From Gammaproteobacteria bacterium UBA2955 (GTDB taxonomy: Bacteria; Pseudomonadota; Gammaproteobacteria; Pseudomonadales; Azotimanducaceae): a stretch of DNA of 11,017 nucleotides. Positions within the stretch are counted from its first letter, which is position 1. Every line of letters begins with the position of its first letter. The DNA is taken from the NCBI GenBank assembly GCA_002348825.1, contig DEBN01000102.1, forward strand, positions 1 through 11,017, in the 5' to 3' direction. Positions 1-7,059 of this stretch are shown here, in pieces. Both the position numbers and the translations under genes were made by a program. The notes below the pieces were generated by a model, which searched no databases, had not been told where the DNA came from, and saw nothing but the letters and a program-made list of their open reading frames with translations.

Positions 1-1
1 T

Positions 2-778
2 ATCGTCAGCGACTCCTCCGTGCAGCTCCATCCGGGCGATTCCGTAAGCTTTGAGTGGAGGGCCACAGGCGGCGATGACGCTTATGACGTTATCGGCTAT
101 CTCGTGGACGAAAATACTGGTCATGTTGAGGAAATATTGAACGAAACGGGCGCAAACGCTGGAGCTTCAACCAATTGGGCAACCGTTACCAAAAACATCA
201 CCACGTCAGGAGCCTATAAATTTGTTTTTGTTTCAGGTACGTGGGACGAAACGGGGGGCACCGCAGCAGGAGCGCAGCTCTACATCGACAACATCACTGT
301 CACGCAAAACAATAAGCCGCCCTTAGCAGACGACATCGTCGAGCAAATTCGCACGGCGCTTACCTCATCGCGTGACGGTTATATGCAACCTCTCGATGTG
401 CTTTCCACCGGCGATGAATTGCGCTTCACTATCGCGCAATCCAACGTTGCTAAGTTAGTTCCTATAAACACCCTAGATTTATTAGCGCGCGACGGTAAAG
501 CGATGGCTAAAACCCTCGCATCCAACAGCCTCGCTCAGGTGGCTACGTCTCGTTCCAGCATCGGTGCGCTCAGCAATCGACTCAGCAGCGCCAGCGACTC
601 GGCAATGAACGTTAAGGACAGTCTCGCGTCGGCCCGTGGAAACATAGTCGACGCCGACTACGCGCTCGAATCCGCGCGCTATGCCCGCGCTCAAATCTTG
701 CAGCAGACCTCTACTTCTCTGCTGGCAAAATCTAACAGCCTAAACGAGGTGGTTTTAAACCTGCTGAAAGACGATTGA
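2..778 (+). CDS. Flagellin C-terminal domain protein with an upstream extracellular beta-sandwich-like domain (5' partial)
   Basis: The frame is open to the left edge, so only the last ~258 residues are seen and the true start lies outside the window. Roughly the first 100 visible residues are rich in Gly, Thr, Asp and aromatics (segments such as YKFVFVSGTWDETGG and GAQLYIDNITV). They read like the beta-sandwich modules of large secreted adhesins. After a linker, about residues 165-255 are a typical flagellin C-terminal domain: SSIGALSNRLSSASDS, then NIVDADYALESARYARAQIL, then QQTSTSLLAKSN, ending VVLNLLKDD. In flagellins this helix pairs with the N-terminal helix in the D0/D1 core and is secreted by the flagellar type III system. 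The likely product is a large flagellin with an adhesin-like variable region, or an adhesin with a flagellin-like tail. No flagellar gene follows. The flagellin assignment is firm; the upstream domain is tentative. Confidence 0.85.
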   Translation: MVSDSSVQLHPGDSVSFEWRATGGDDAYDVIGYLVDENTGHVEEILNETGANAGASTNWATVTKNITTSGAYKFVFVSGTWDETGGTAAGAQLYIDNITVTQNNKPPLADDIVEQIRTALTSSRDGYMQPLDVLSTGDELRFTIAQSNVAKLVPINTLDLLARDGKAMAKTLASNSLAQVATSRSSIGALSNRLSSASDSAMNVKDSLASARGNIVDADYALESARYARAQILQQTSTSLLAKSNSLNEVVLNLLKDD

Positions 779-841
779 GGTACTCTCTGTTGAGGCTGGC
801 AGTGACTGGCGACGCCATACGGAATAGACTGCCCGCGCCGT

Positions 842-847
842 GAGGAG
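842..847 (+). promoter_or_regulatory. Ribosome binding site that decides the MaoC-like start
   Basis: GAGGAG lies 7 nt before the ATG at 855. An in-frame GTG at 840 would add five residues (MRRTS), but it overlaps this motif and has no Shine-Dalgarno of its own, so the ATG is preferred. Confidence 0.75.
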
Positions 848-854
848 AACAAGT

Positions 855-1322
855 ATGTCGACACCGTTTCTACTAGCCGACGCCGATCAAAAAATCGGCA
901 CCAAACTCGGTACCAGCCCCTGGGTCTTTATCGACCAGGTCCAGGTCAACGTATTTGCCGAAGTGACGCGCTGGCGCACCCCTGGCCACTGCGATCCCGA
1001 ACATGCTAAAACCACGCCCTACGGCGGTACCCTGCTGCACGGCTTTCACGCCATTGCGCTGTTATCGCACTTTTATAAAAGCTCACAACTGTGGCCAGAA
1101 GACGGCCGCAATCCATTGAACTACGGCTTAGATAGGGTGCGGATATTGAAGCCCATTATTATTGGCGACGGCGTACGTTTGCGCTCGCATATTTCCTTGC
1201 TCGACGCGCAGCCGAAGCAGAATGGCGACATGTTGCTGAAAACCCAACACGACATCGAGGCCGACGGAGTCGACGCCTTCGTGATCTTCGCCGAGTATCT
1301 GACCTACTGGCACGCCGCTTGA
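855..1322 (+). CDS. MaoC/NodN-like hot-dog domain protein, putative enoyl-CoA hydratase-like, catalytic Asp replaced
   Basis: This 155-residue single-domain protein matches the MaoC/NodN group of hot-dog proteins, whose active members hydrate (R)-specific enoyl-CoA thioesters. The signature region is residues 34-64: FAEVT, then GHCDPEHA with the usual catalytic His at 45, then YGGTLLHGF, the counterpart of the family's GxxAHG segment. A second family stretch, LNYGLDRVRILKPI followed by GDGVRLR, covers residues 88-110. The length suits a one-domain enzyme that dimerises. In active relatives such as PhaJ, an Asp lies five residues before the His; here that residue is Trp40, so ordinary hydratase activity is doubtful. 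It could be a thioesterase-like or binding protein, or have altered chemistry. It sits 76 bp after the flagellin-type gene and 109 bp before the aminotransferase, on the same strand. Fold confident; activity uncertain. Confidence 0.85.
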   Translation: MSTPFLLADADQKIGTKLGTSPWVFIDQVQVNVFAEVTRWRTPGHCDPEHAKTTPYGGTLLHGFHAIALLSHFYKSSQLWPEDGRNPLNYGLDRVRILKPIIIGDGVRLRSHISLLDAQPKQNGDMLLKTQHDIEADGVDAFVIFAEYLTYWHAA

Positions 1323-1373
1323 TCGGGAACTCATCTCTGAGCGGCCGCGCCGGCATACTAGAATGCAGGGCCC

Positions 1374-1402
1374 GTGACCTGAATCATCGAGCTGGCTACA
1401 CT
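1374..1402 (+). promoter_or_regulatory. Candidate sigma70-type promoter for the aminotransferase gene
   Basis: GTGACC (1374-1379) and TACACT (1397-1402) each match four of six consensus positions and are separated by 17 bp. Transcription would begin near 1409, about 23 nt before the ATG at 1432. This is a consensus match only, and the gene could also be read through from the MaoC-like gene. Confidence 0.3.
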
Positions 1403-1431
1403 GTTAGCGGCTCCGTTAAGTGGATAGCACT

Positions 1432-2742
1432 ATGACTGGAATTTGGCCCTTCGTACCGTCAGCGTCACCGATCTCGCTGTCCCATGCACAGGGAGCCTAC
1501 CTGTATCTTCAAAATGGCGACAAGATACTCGATGCCGCAGGCGGTGCCGTAGTCGCCAATATTGGCCACGGCAGACGCGAGGTGGCAGATGCTATCCACG
1601 CCGCAACGCTGAACGCCACCTACGTCGTACCACCGTGGCTAACGCCAGAACGAGAAGCCCTGGTGCATGAGCTCAGGGATCACTGGTTACCCGATCACTT
1701 GCCGAGTGTGCATCTATGCAGCGGCGGCTCTGAAGCCAACGAATCGGCCATTAAAATGGCTATTCAGTACCAACTCGCCATCGGTCAATCCCAGCGCAAG
1801 TTAATTCTGGCACGCAATCTGTCATACCATGGCACCACTATCAGCATGGCCGGCCTTTCGGGTCACGCATCAAGAAAGCGCGGGCTGGAGTCCATTCTCG
1901 AAGACCATCCCCAAATACAAACACCCTATCCGTTACGCTGCCCTCTTGGACCCCATCATCCAGACGCCTGTGAGTACTATCTTCAGGACCTTGAAACCAC
2001 GATTCAAGAGCTTGGACCGGAGAATATAGCAGCGCTGATTGCAGAGCCAATAAACGGCTCGTCCGGGGGTGCCATCACCCCACCCGAAGGCTATTGGTCG
2101 GCAGCGCAAAAAATCCTTAACCGGCACGGGATCTTGCTCATCATGGATGAGGTGATGACCGGCTTTGGGCGCACTGGCACAGCATTCGGGTCCCAGCTCT
2201 ACGGTGTCGAACCAGACCTGCTAGTGGCGGGCAAAGGCCTAGCTGGCGGTTACGCAGCCATCGCCGGCGTGTTCGGGCGCGCCCACATCGCCGAGGCCAT
2301 CGGCGATGCGGGGTTAAATCCAATGTTTCATACCTTCGGCGCCCTGCCGCAGTCCTGCGCAGCATCCACCGCGGTGCTAAAGATTTTGCGCAGTGAGCAC
2401 TTAGTTGAACGCGCTGGCAACGTCGGAAAAATTGCACTGGAGCGTCTGCAAAACGCCTTTGGTCAGCACCCGAACATTGCCGAGATCCGCGGCGCGGGCA
2501 TGCTTATTGGCATCGAGATCGTGCGAAACCGCGATACCCTCGAGCGATTCGACGAAGCCGCACGGGTGACCGACCGCATAATTCAGTCGGCGATGAATGC
2601 CGGGGTATTTTTCTACCCTGGCGGCACAGGTGAATACCGCGATGTGGTGTGTATCGGTGCGCCTTTCATCATCGACGAGCCCGAGATCGCGCTTATTGAG
2701 CATGCGCTACGCATAGCGCTGAACGATCTTGATCAATCCTGA
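1432..2742 (+). CDS. Class III PLP-dependent aminotransferase
   Basis: This 436-residue cytoplasmic enzyme belongs to the fold-type I, class III (omega/subgroup II) aminotransferases, which move an amino group between an amine or amino acid and an oxo acid using pyridoxal phosphate. Visible landmarks are SGGSEANESAIKMA (97-110), a phosphate-binding loop; SYHGTT (131-136), with the ring-stacking aromatic; MDEVMTGFGRTG (238-249), with Asp239 for the pyridine nitrogen; and VAGKGLAGGY (265-274), with Lys268 as the Schiff-base lysine. The HTFGALPQSCA segment (300-310) corresponds to the family's HTFxxxPxxCA motif. The length is normal and no key residue is missing. An in-frame GTG at 1420 is possible; ATG 1432 is chosen because a weak AAGTGG precedes it. 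The substrate cannot be read from sequence. The neighbouring MaoC-like gene and esterase suggest a catabolic role, but this is inference. Confidence 0.92.
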   Translation: MTGIWPFVPSASPISLSHAQGAYLYLQNGDKILDAAGGAVVANIGHGRREVADAIHAATLNATYVVPPWLTPEREALVHELRDHWLPDHLPSVHLCSGGSEANESAIKMAIQYQLAIGQSQRKLILARNLSYHGTTISMAGLSGHASRKRGLESILEDHPQIQTPYPLRCPLGPHHPDACEYYLQDLETTIQELGPENIAALIAEPINGSSGGAITPPEGYWSAAQKILNRHGILLIMDEVMTGFGRTGTAFGSQLYGVEPDLLVAGKGLAGGYAAIAGVFGRAHIAEAIGDAGLNPMFHTFGALPQSCAASTAVLKILRSEHLVERAGNVGKIALERLQNAFGQHPNIAEIRGAGMLIGIEIVRNRDTLERFDEAARVTDRIIQSAMNAGVFFYPGGTGEYRDVVCIGAPFIIDEPEIALIEHALRIALNDLDQS

Positions 2743-2747
2743 GGCGG

Positions 2748-3878
2748 CTACAAGGCCCTGTATACCGCTTGCAACAATTTGAACGAACGCAGGTCGCCCA
2801 TGAGCCCGTCATACATCTTGTTCATGACAAACGCTGCACTCAATTGCGCATCCTGATCAATCAAAATATTTGAGCCGCCCCAACCGCCCCAGAAACAGGC
2901 GTTCTTATTCGGTGACAGCGGCGCCAATTCGGACACCAAAGCAAAACCCAAACCAAACGACAGCGGCACGCCCAGCACCAAATCTGTGCCGGAAATCCGT
3001 GGCGTCATTACCGAGGTCGCGGTCTCCACTGACAGTAAATCGACCCCAAACGCCGACCCTTTACAGGCCAGTGGTGCTTGCAGTTTCGCCACGGAACGCG
3101 CGTTACCATGACCATTAACCGCCGGCAATTCGGCACGACGCCAGCCTTCGCTCCAGGAATGTTGGGCACTAGAAAACGGGCTACGAAACGTGCGCGCGGC
3201 AATGGATTCCGCGTCATCCGTCTGCGGCGCATCGCCTTCGCCAACAGGGATCAGGCGGCCGATACGATGAAACTCGCTCGGTGGAACACCGATAAAAAAA
3301 TCCGCACCGAGCGGTCGCGCAATGTCCTCATGAAAGAACGTACCTAAGGTTTTACCCGTTATTCGACGAACCACCTCGCCGATCAGATAACCCTGCGTTA
3401 TGGCGTGGTAGCCGGAAGCGCTGCCCGGCTCCCACCAGGGCGCCTGCGCCGCCAGCAGCGTGACTATCATGTCCCAGTCGTACATCTCCTCGGGCGAAAT
3501 CATCTGATCCATCCCCGACAAACCCGCGGCATGGTTCATCAAATGCCAGACCTTGACCTGCGCTTTGCCGTTTTGCGCAAATTCTGGCCAGTAGTCGGCG
3601 ACGTTGCGATCAAAATCGAGCAGGCCACGGTCTGCGAGCACTAGGGCACAAAGAAACGACATGGTTTTGGTGGTGCTGTAAACATTAACCAAGGTGTCTT
3701 CCTGCCAAGGCGCGCTGGCGGTTGAGTCTAAATGACCGCCCCAAAGGTCCACCACCATCTCGCCACCAATCGTCAGTGCAAAAGACACGCCGGTATCCGC
3801 GCCCGATTCGATACTCGCCGCCAAGATATCGCGAACTTCGGAAAATTTCGGATCACACATTCCCACTATTTCGCCCAC
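2748..3878 (-). CDS. Family VIII (EstB-like) serine hydrolase of the class C beta-lactamase fold
   Basis: This 376-residue protein has the penicillin-binding-protein/class C beta-lactamase fold used by family VIII carboxylesterases. The catalytic SxxK motif is STTK (Ser68, Lys71). The base is probably Tyr157 in GYHAITQGYLIGEVV, and the third motif is WGG (330-332) within FWGGWGGS. Burkholderia EstB-type esterases also have WGG in place of the KTG of true beta-lactamases, so esterase activity is more likely than antibiotic resistance. No signal peptide is visible, which again argues for a cytoplasmic esterase. The start is the GTG at 3878, with GAGGT 5 nt upstream; a GTG at 3866 and an ATG at 3860 lie further in without a good ribosome binding site. 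It converges on the aminotransferase (5 bp gap) and is divergent from the PhyH gene. The natural ester is unknown; a BVMO product is one possibility. Confidence 0.88.
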   Translation of the reverse strand: MGEIVGMCDPKFSEVRDILAASIESGADTGVSFALTIGGEMVVDLWGGHLDSTASAPWQEDTLVNVYSTTKTMSFLCALVLADRGLLDFDRNVADYWPEFAQNGKAQVKVWHLMNHAAGLSGMDQMISPEEMYDWDMIVTLLAAQAPWWEPGSASGYHAITQGYLIGEVVRRITGKTLGTFFHEDIARPLGADFFIGVPPSEFHRIGRLIPVGEGDAPQTDDAESIAARTFRSPFSSAQHSWSEGWRRAELPAVNGHGNARSVAKLQAPLACKGSAFGVDLLSVETATSVMTPRISGTDLVLGVPLSFGLGFALVSELAPLSPNKNACFWGGWGGSNILIDQDAQLSAAFVMNKMYDGLMGDLRSFKLLQAVYRAL

Positions 3879-3986
3879 GCCACACCTCGCTCTAAACTAT
3901 CTTTCCAAGCGTTATCATACTCACTTGCATGGCAAACATTGAAGTCGGTATAACTCTCGTAAGTTCCCAGCATTACTGGAGATATT
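3879..3986. promoter_or_regulatory. Divergent promoter region between the esterase and PhyH genes
   Basis: This 108-bp spacer is AT-richer than its flanks. For the rightward PhyH gene, TTGCAT (3925-3930) and TATAAC (3949-3954) are 18 bp apart; the -10 matches five of six consensus bases, the -35 only three. For the leftward esterase gene, TATGAT on the minus strand (3919-3914) is a good -10 (five of six) but its -35 is weak. TGGAGA at 3977-3982 is the PhyH ribosome binding site, 4-5 nt before the GTG at 3987. Promoter calls rest on consensus matching alone. Confidence 0.4.
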
Positions 3987-5192
3987 GTGGCTCGCAAACA
4001 AACAACAGCAGACAGCGAAATCAGCACCGCACCGCACATCGATGCTCAGAGCGAAATCGCTGAACTGAAGGCCGAGATCGCCCGCCTACGCGGCGAGCTA
4101 GCGGCGCAGCCGGTAGCAAACGAGCCCGGCAACTGGCCGGAAGAAATCGACTATCACCAACAACCTATGTCGGGTGCGAGGCTCACTGGCATTAGCAGCA
4201 ATCGCGAGGCCATTAGACCCAGCAGCGAATTTCCCGAACTGCCCGTAGCCACTTCAGACCAGGCGCAGCTTGAAAGAGACTTTATGCGCTGGGGCTATTG
4301 CATCGTCAAAGACGCGATGACCAAACAACAAGTCCAACAACAAATAACAAGGCTTCTCGACCAGGCCAGCGCAGAGCGCGCCGCCAAAGTCGCGCACATG
4401 AGCCATCACGGTGCAGCGCAAACGGTCTTTAATATGTTGGCTAAAGGGCGGGTGTTTCGCGACCTAGCCGCATTAGAGCCGATGGCGGCCAGTGGCGCAC
4501 CAGTTGTGGAAGCGCTGCTAGAAAAAATTCTTGGCTCCGGTTTTTATCTTGCTACTGCCCATGGCTCGATCGTGAATCAAGGCGGTGGCCGTCAGGAGTT
4601 GCATCAGGATCAGGGGTTTGTGCCACTGCCCCATCCTCCCTACCCGCTTTACTGCCTGATCATTTGGACCTACAGCGACTTCGATTTGCAATCGGGCGGC
4701 ACCTATGTGGTGCCCGGTTCCCACCGGAACGCCGCGGGCGAAAATCTGGTGCGGCCGGAAGTGGCGTTCGAAGCCCTCGCGCAAGAGCGCATAATCGCCT
4801 TGGAAGCACCGCCGGGCGCCGCCATCTTAACCGACAGCAGGCTGTTGCATTCGGGCGGCAAGCGCACGGCTGCCGGCACGCGCCTGGCCAGTCGAATATT
4901 TTACGCGCGGGCGGTCATGCGACAGCAAGAAAACCAATTCGTTTTACCCCCTGAACTGATTGAAAACGCCTCGCCAAAGCTTCACGGACTGTTGGGTTTT
5001 AAAACTCACTACGGACTCGGCATGGTCGACGGCAATGCCATCGATCCCGCCAAACCTAAAATACCCATCGGCGAACTGAGCATGAGCCGTCCAGAGGCGT
5101 TCGATCAGCTCTTCGACTGGAAGTTCAGTGAGGACGCAAAAACTCTTGCCGCAAGGGAATGGGACGAATTCGCCGAATACCTAGGTGATTAA
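3987..5192 (+). CDS. Phytanoyl-CoA dioxygenase (PhyH)-family Fe(II)/2-oxoglutarate oxygenase
   Basis: This 401-residue protein resembles the PhyH family, non-haem iron oxygenases that hydroxylate a substrate while converting 2-oxoglutarate to succinate and CO2. The iron triad is visible: HQD (His206, Asp208) in QELHQDQGF, and the distal His288 in DSRLLHSGG. Arg299 (GTRLASR), 11 residues later, fits the 2-oxoglutarate carboxylate contact. GGTYVVPGSHR (237-247) is a strong PhyH-type stretch. The double-stranded beta-helix core spans about 95-310. Residues 1-40 are an extra, charged N-terminus with a heptad-like AELKAEIARLRGEL segment, probably a short coiled coil. The GTG start is supported by TGGAGA just upstream. 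The gene ends in its own terminator, so it is probably transcribed alone. Family confident; substrate unknown, and many bacterial PhyH proteins act on small metabolites rather than phytanoyl-CoA. Confidence 0.88.
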   Translation: MARKQTTADSEISTAPHIDAQSEIAELKAEIARLRGELAAQPVANEPGNWPEEIDYHQQPMSGARLTGISSNREAIRPSSEFPELPVATSDQAQLERDFMRWGYCIVKDAMTKQQVQQQITRLLDQASAERAAKVAHMSHHGAAQTVFNMLAKGRVFRDLAALEPMAASGAPVVEALLEKILGSGFYLATAHGSIVNQGGGRQELHQDQGFVPLPHPPYPLYCLIIWTYSDFDLQSGGTYVVPGSHRNAAGENLVRPEVAFEALAQERIIALEAPPGAAILTDSRLLHSGGKRTAAGTRLASRIFYARAVMRQQENQFVLPPELIENASPKLHGLLGFKTHYGLGMVDGNAIDPAKPKIPIGELSMSRPEAFDQLFDWKFSEDAKTLAAREWDEFAEYLGD

Positions 5193-5222
5193 ACGGCCAG
5201 AACCGACAGCGGGCCGTTTTTT
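5191..5222 (+). terminator. Intrinsic terminator after the PhyH gene
   Basis: AAACGGCC (5191-5198) pairs with GGCCGTTT (5212-5219) around a 13-nt loop and runs into six T residues (5217-5222). The stem begins inside the TAA stop codon of the PhyH gene. It should separate that gene from the acyl-CoA dehydrogenase gene downstream. Confidence 0.85.
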
Positions 5223-5362
5223 GACGATAAGTCTAACTGCAAGCGCTGGTGAGCGCGGGCAGCGGCGGCTAAACTGAAGCGCTGTGCCAAGCCGTCTTTC
5301 GAGGTCCCAACTGCTTGAACCCGACCTCTAATCGACGATCCCGGCCCAACAAAGGGGAGACG
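5223..5362 (+). promoter_or_regulatory. Leader region of the acyl-CoA dehydrogenase gene
   Basis: This stretch has no gene and must hold the promoter of the downstream gene, since a terminator precedes it. I find no convincing -35/-10 pair. An 8-bp direct repeat, AAGCGCTG (5241-5248 and 5277-5284), contains the palindrome AGCGCT, with start points 36 bp apart; it may be a regulator site or chance. AAAGGGGAG (5351-5359) is a strong ribosome binding site for the ATG at 5363. Confidence 0.4.
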
Positions 5363-7021
5363 ATGCCAACTGAAACGATCATGCAGGCCCGACAATGCCT
5401 GGACACATTGCGCGCCAACGTTGACGCCGCGTTTGCTTATCTACACGGCGTTTGTTTGCAAGACGGCACACTTGCGCCGCAATTGCTGGATCAGAATCAG
5501 AAAGTCAGCTATGAACTTGCGTTCTGCGTAGCCGAGCTCGAAGCCTCGGCAGCACTGCTGGACTATGCGGTCAGCATCGACACCGAGACCGATTTGTGCG
5601 CGCGCGTCGCTCTGGTTTTTTGCGCTGAGACTATCCGTTCGACATGGCAGCGACTGCTGTCTCATGCCCAAGAGCTGGGGCTACAAAGTACCGAACTATT
5701 GACCCTTATGGGTACTGACCTGTTCGTGGGTTTTCTAGACAGCCACGGCGACGTAAAACAGTTAGCCCAGATCGGCGCCGAGTTGTTGGACCGAGGCAAC
5801 GCGCGTTTACCTACAGGCCTAGGCGAGGAAAAGGATCTCGTTCGCGAGAGCTTTGCTCGGTTTGCGGACGATGTGGTGATGCCCAAAGCCGAATCTATTC
5901 ATCGCTTTGACACGGACATACCCGACGCTTTAATCGAAGCGGCAGCGGCGATGGGCTGCTTTGGCACCTGTATTCCAGAACAATTCGGCGGTCTAATGCC
6001 TGATGATCGGCACGACAGCCTAGGCATGCTGGTGGTTACAGAAGAACTATCTCGAGGCTCCCTCGGCGCTGCGGGCAGTTTAATAACGCGGCCAGAGATT
6101 GCCGCCAGAGCACTGCTACACGGCGGCACCGAAGCTCAAAAGCTGAAATTTTTGCCCCAGCTGGCCGCGGGGCAAATGCTCGCGGCCATTTCAATCACCG
6201 AACCCGACTACGGCTCCGATGTGGCCTCACTGTCGCTGAAAGCCAGCTCTACAGATAACGGCTGGGTACTCAATGGCGCAAAAACCTGGTGCACCTTCGC
6301 TGGCAAAGCCGACGTTATTGTTGTGATTGCACGTACCGACCCAGACCGCAAAAAAGGCCATCGCGGTTTAAGCATGTTCATGGTCGAAAAGCCGAGGTTC
6401 GAAGGGCACGAATTCAGTTACGACAATCCGGCAGGTGGACGCCTGATTGGGCGCGCAATACCAACGATTGGTTACCGCGGCATGCATTCGTTCGATCTGT
6501 CTTTTACAGATTATGCTGTACCGAACGAGGCATTAGTGGGTGAGGACAACGGCCAGGGACAAGGCTTCTATCTCACCATGGCAGGGCTTTCTGGCGGCCG
6601 CATTCAAACCGCGGCGCGAGCCTCTGGAGTCATGCAGGCGGCACTGGAAAAAGCGCTGACCTACGCCGGTGACCGCAAAGTATTTGGGGCTCCGGTAGGC
6701 GACTATCAGCTCACGCGGGTGAAGTTAGCGCGCATGCTTGCCGCACTGACCGCGTCCCGGCAATTCAGTTATGCGGTTGCCAAACTGATGGACGCTGGCG
6801 GCGGCCAAATGCAGGCCAGCCTCGTTAAACTGTTCAGCTGCCGTGCCGCTGAGTGGGTGACCCGCGAGGCACTGCAAATTCACGGCGGCATGGGCTACGC
6901 GGAAGAAACCGACGTAAGCCGCTACTTTGTGGACGCTAGGGTGCTGTCCATCTTTGAGGGCGCCGAGGAGACTCTGGCGCTGAAAGTGATCGCCCGCGAT
7001 CTTATCGCCAAGGCCGGCTGA
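5363..7021 (+). CDS. Acyl-CoA dehydrogenase, (2S)-methylsuccinyl-CoA dehydrogenase-like, with N-terminal extension
   Basis: This 552-residue flavoenzyme would introduce a 2,3-double bond into an acyl-CoA using FAD and pass electrons to electron-transfer flavoprotein. Residues 1 to ~150 are an extra, mainly helical domain absent from ordinary ~380-residue acyl-CoA dehydrogenases. The core follows: IPEQFGG (204-210), the FAD/substrate loop ITEPDYGSD (278-286), GYRGMHSFDLSF, GGRIQTAARASGV, and ALQIHGGMGYAEE near the C-terminus. The catalytic base is expected at Glu532 in SIFEGAEE. The N-terminal extension, total length and motifs such as EELSRG and GGRIQTAARA resemble Mcd of the ethylmalonyl-CoA pathway. 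The assignment is from remembered family features and no other pathway gene is in view, so related substrates remain open. The start is ATG 5363 behind AAAGGGGAG; an upstream in-frame ATG-type extension from 5315 lacks such a site. It is convergent with the BVMO gene. Confidence 0.88.
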   Translation: MPTETIMQARQCLDTLRANVDAAFAYLHGVCLQDGTLAPQLLDQNQKVSYELAFCVAELEASAALLDYAVSIDTETDLCARVALVFCAETIRSTWQRLLSHAQELGLQSTELLTLMGTDLFVGFLDSHGDVKQLAQIGAELLDRGNARLPTGLGEEKDLVRESFARFADDVVMPKAESIHRFDTDIPDALIEAAAAMGCFGTCIPEQFGGLMPDDRHDSLGMLVVTEELSRGSLGAAGSLITRPEIAARALLHGGTEAQKLKFLPQLAAGQMLAAISITEPDYGSDVASLSLKASSTDNGWVLNGAKTWCTFAGKADVIVVIARTDPDRKKGHRGLSMFMVEKPRFEGHEFSYDNPAGGRLIGRAIPTIGYRGMHSFDLSFTDYAVPNEALVGEDNGQGQGFYLTMAGLSGGRIQTAARASGVMQAALEKALTYAGDRKVFGAPVGDYQLTRVKLARMLAALTASRQFSYAVAKLMDAGGGQMQASLVKLFSCRAAEWVTREALQIHGGMGYAEETDVSRYFVDARVLSIFEGAEETLALKVIARDLIAKAG

Positions 7022-7059
7022 GCGCCGACCTAGAGCATTCGCCAGCTCGCCGAGGGCGA

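Noticed and set aside
2748..3878. Antibiotic-resistance beta-lactamase
   Set aside because: The fold matches, but the third motif is WGG rather than KTG and no signal peptide is present, so a family VIII esterase fits better.
5241..5284. 8-bp direct repeat AAGCGCTG as a mobile-element or attachment-site remnant
   Set aside because: It is short, has no associated recombinase or larger duplication, and is plausible by chance in GC-rich sequence. It is noted only as a possible regulator site.
7039..7059. Inverted repeat TCGCC...GGCGA between the convergent acyl-CoA dehydrogenase and BVMO genes, considered as a bidirectional terminator
   Set aside because: The stem is only 5 bp and there is no T-run on either strand.
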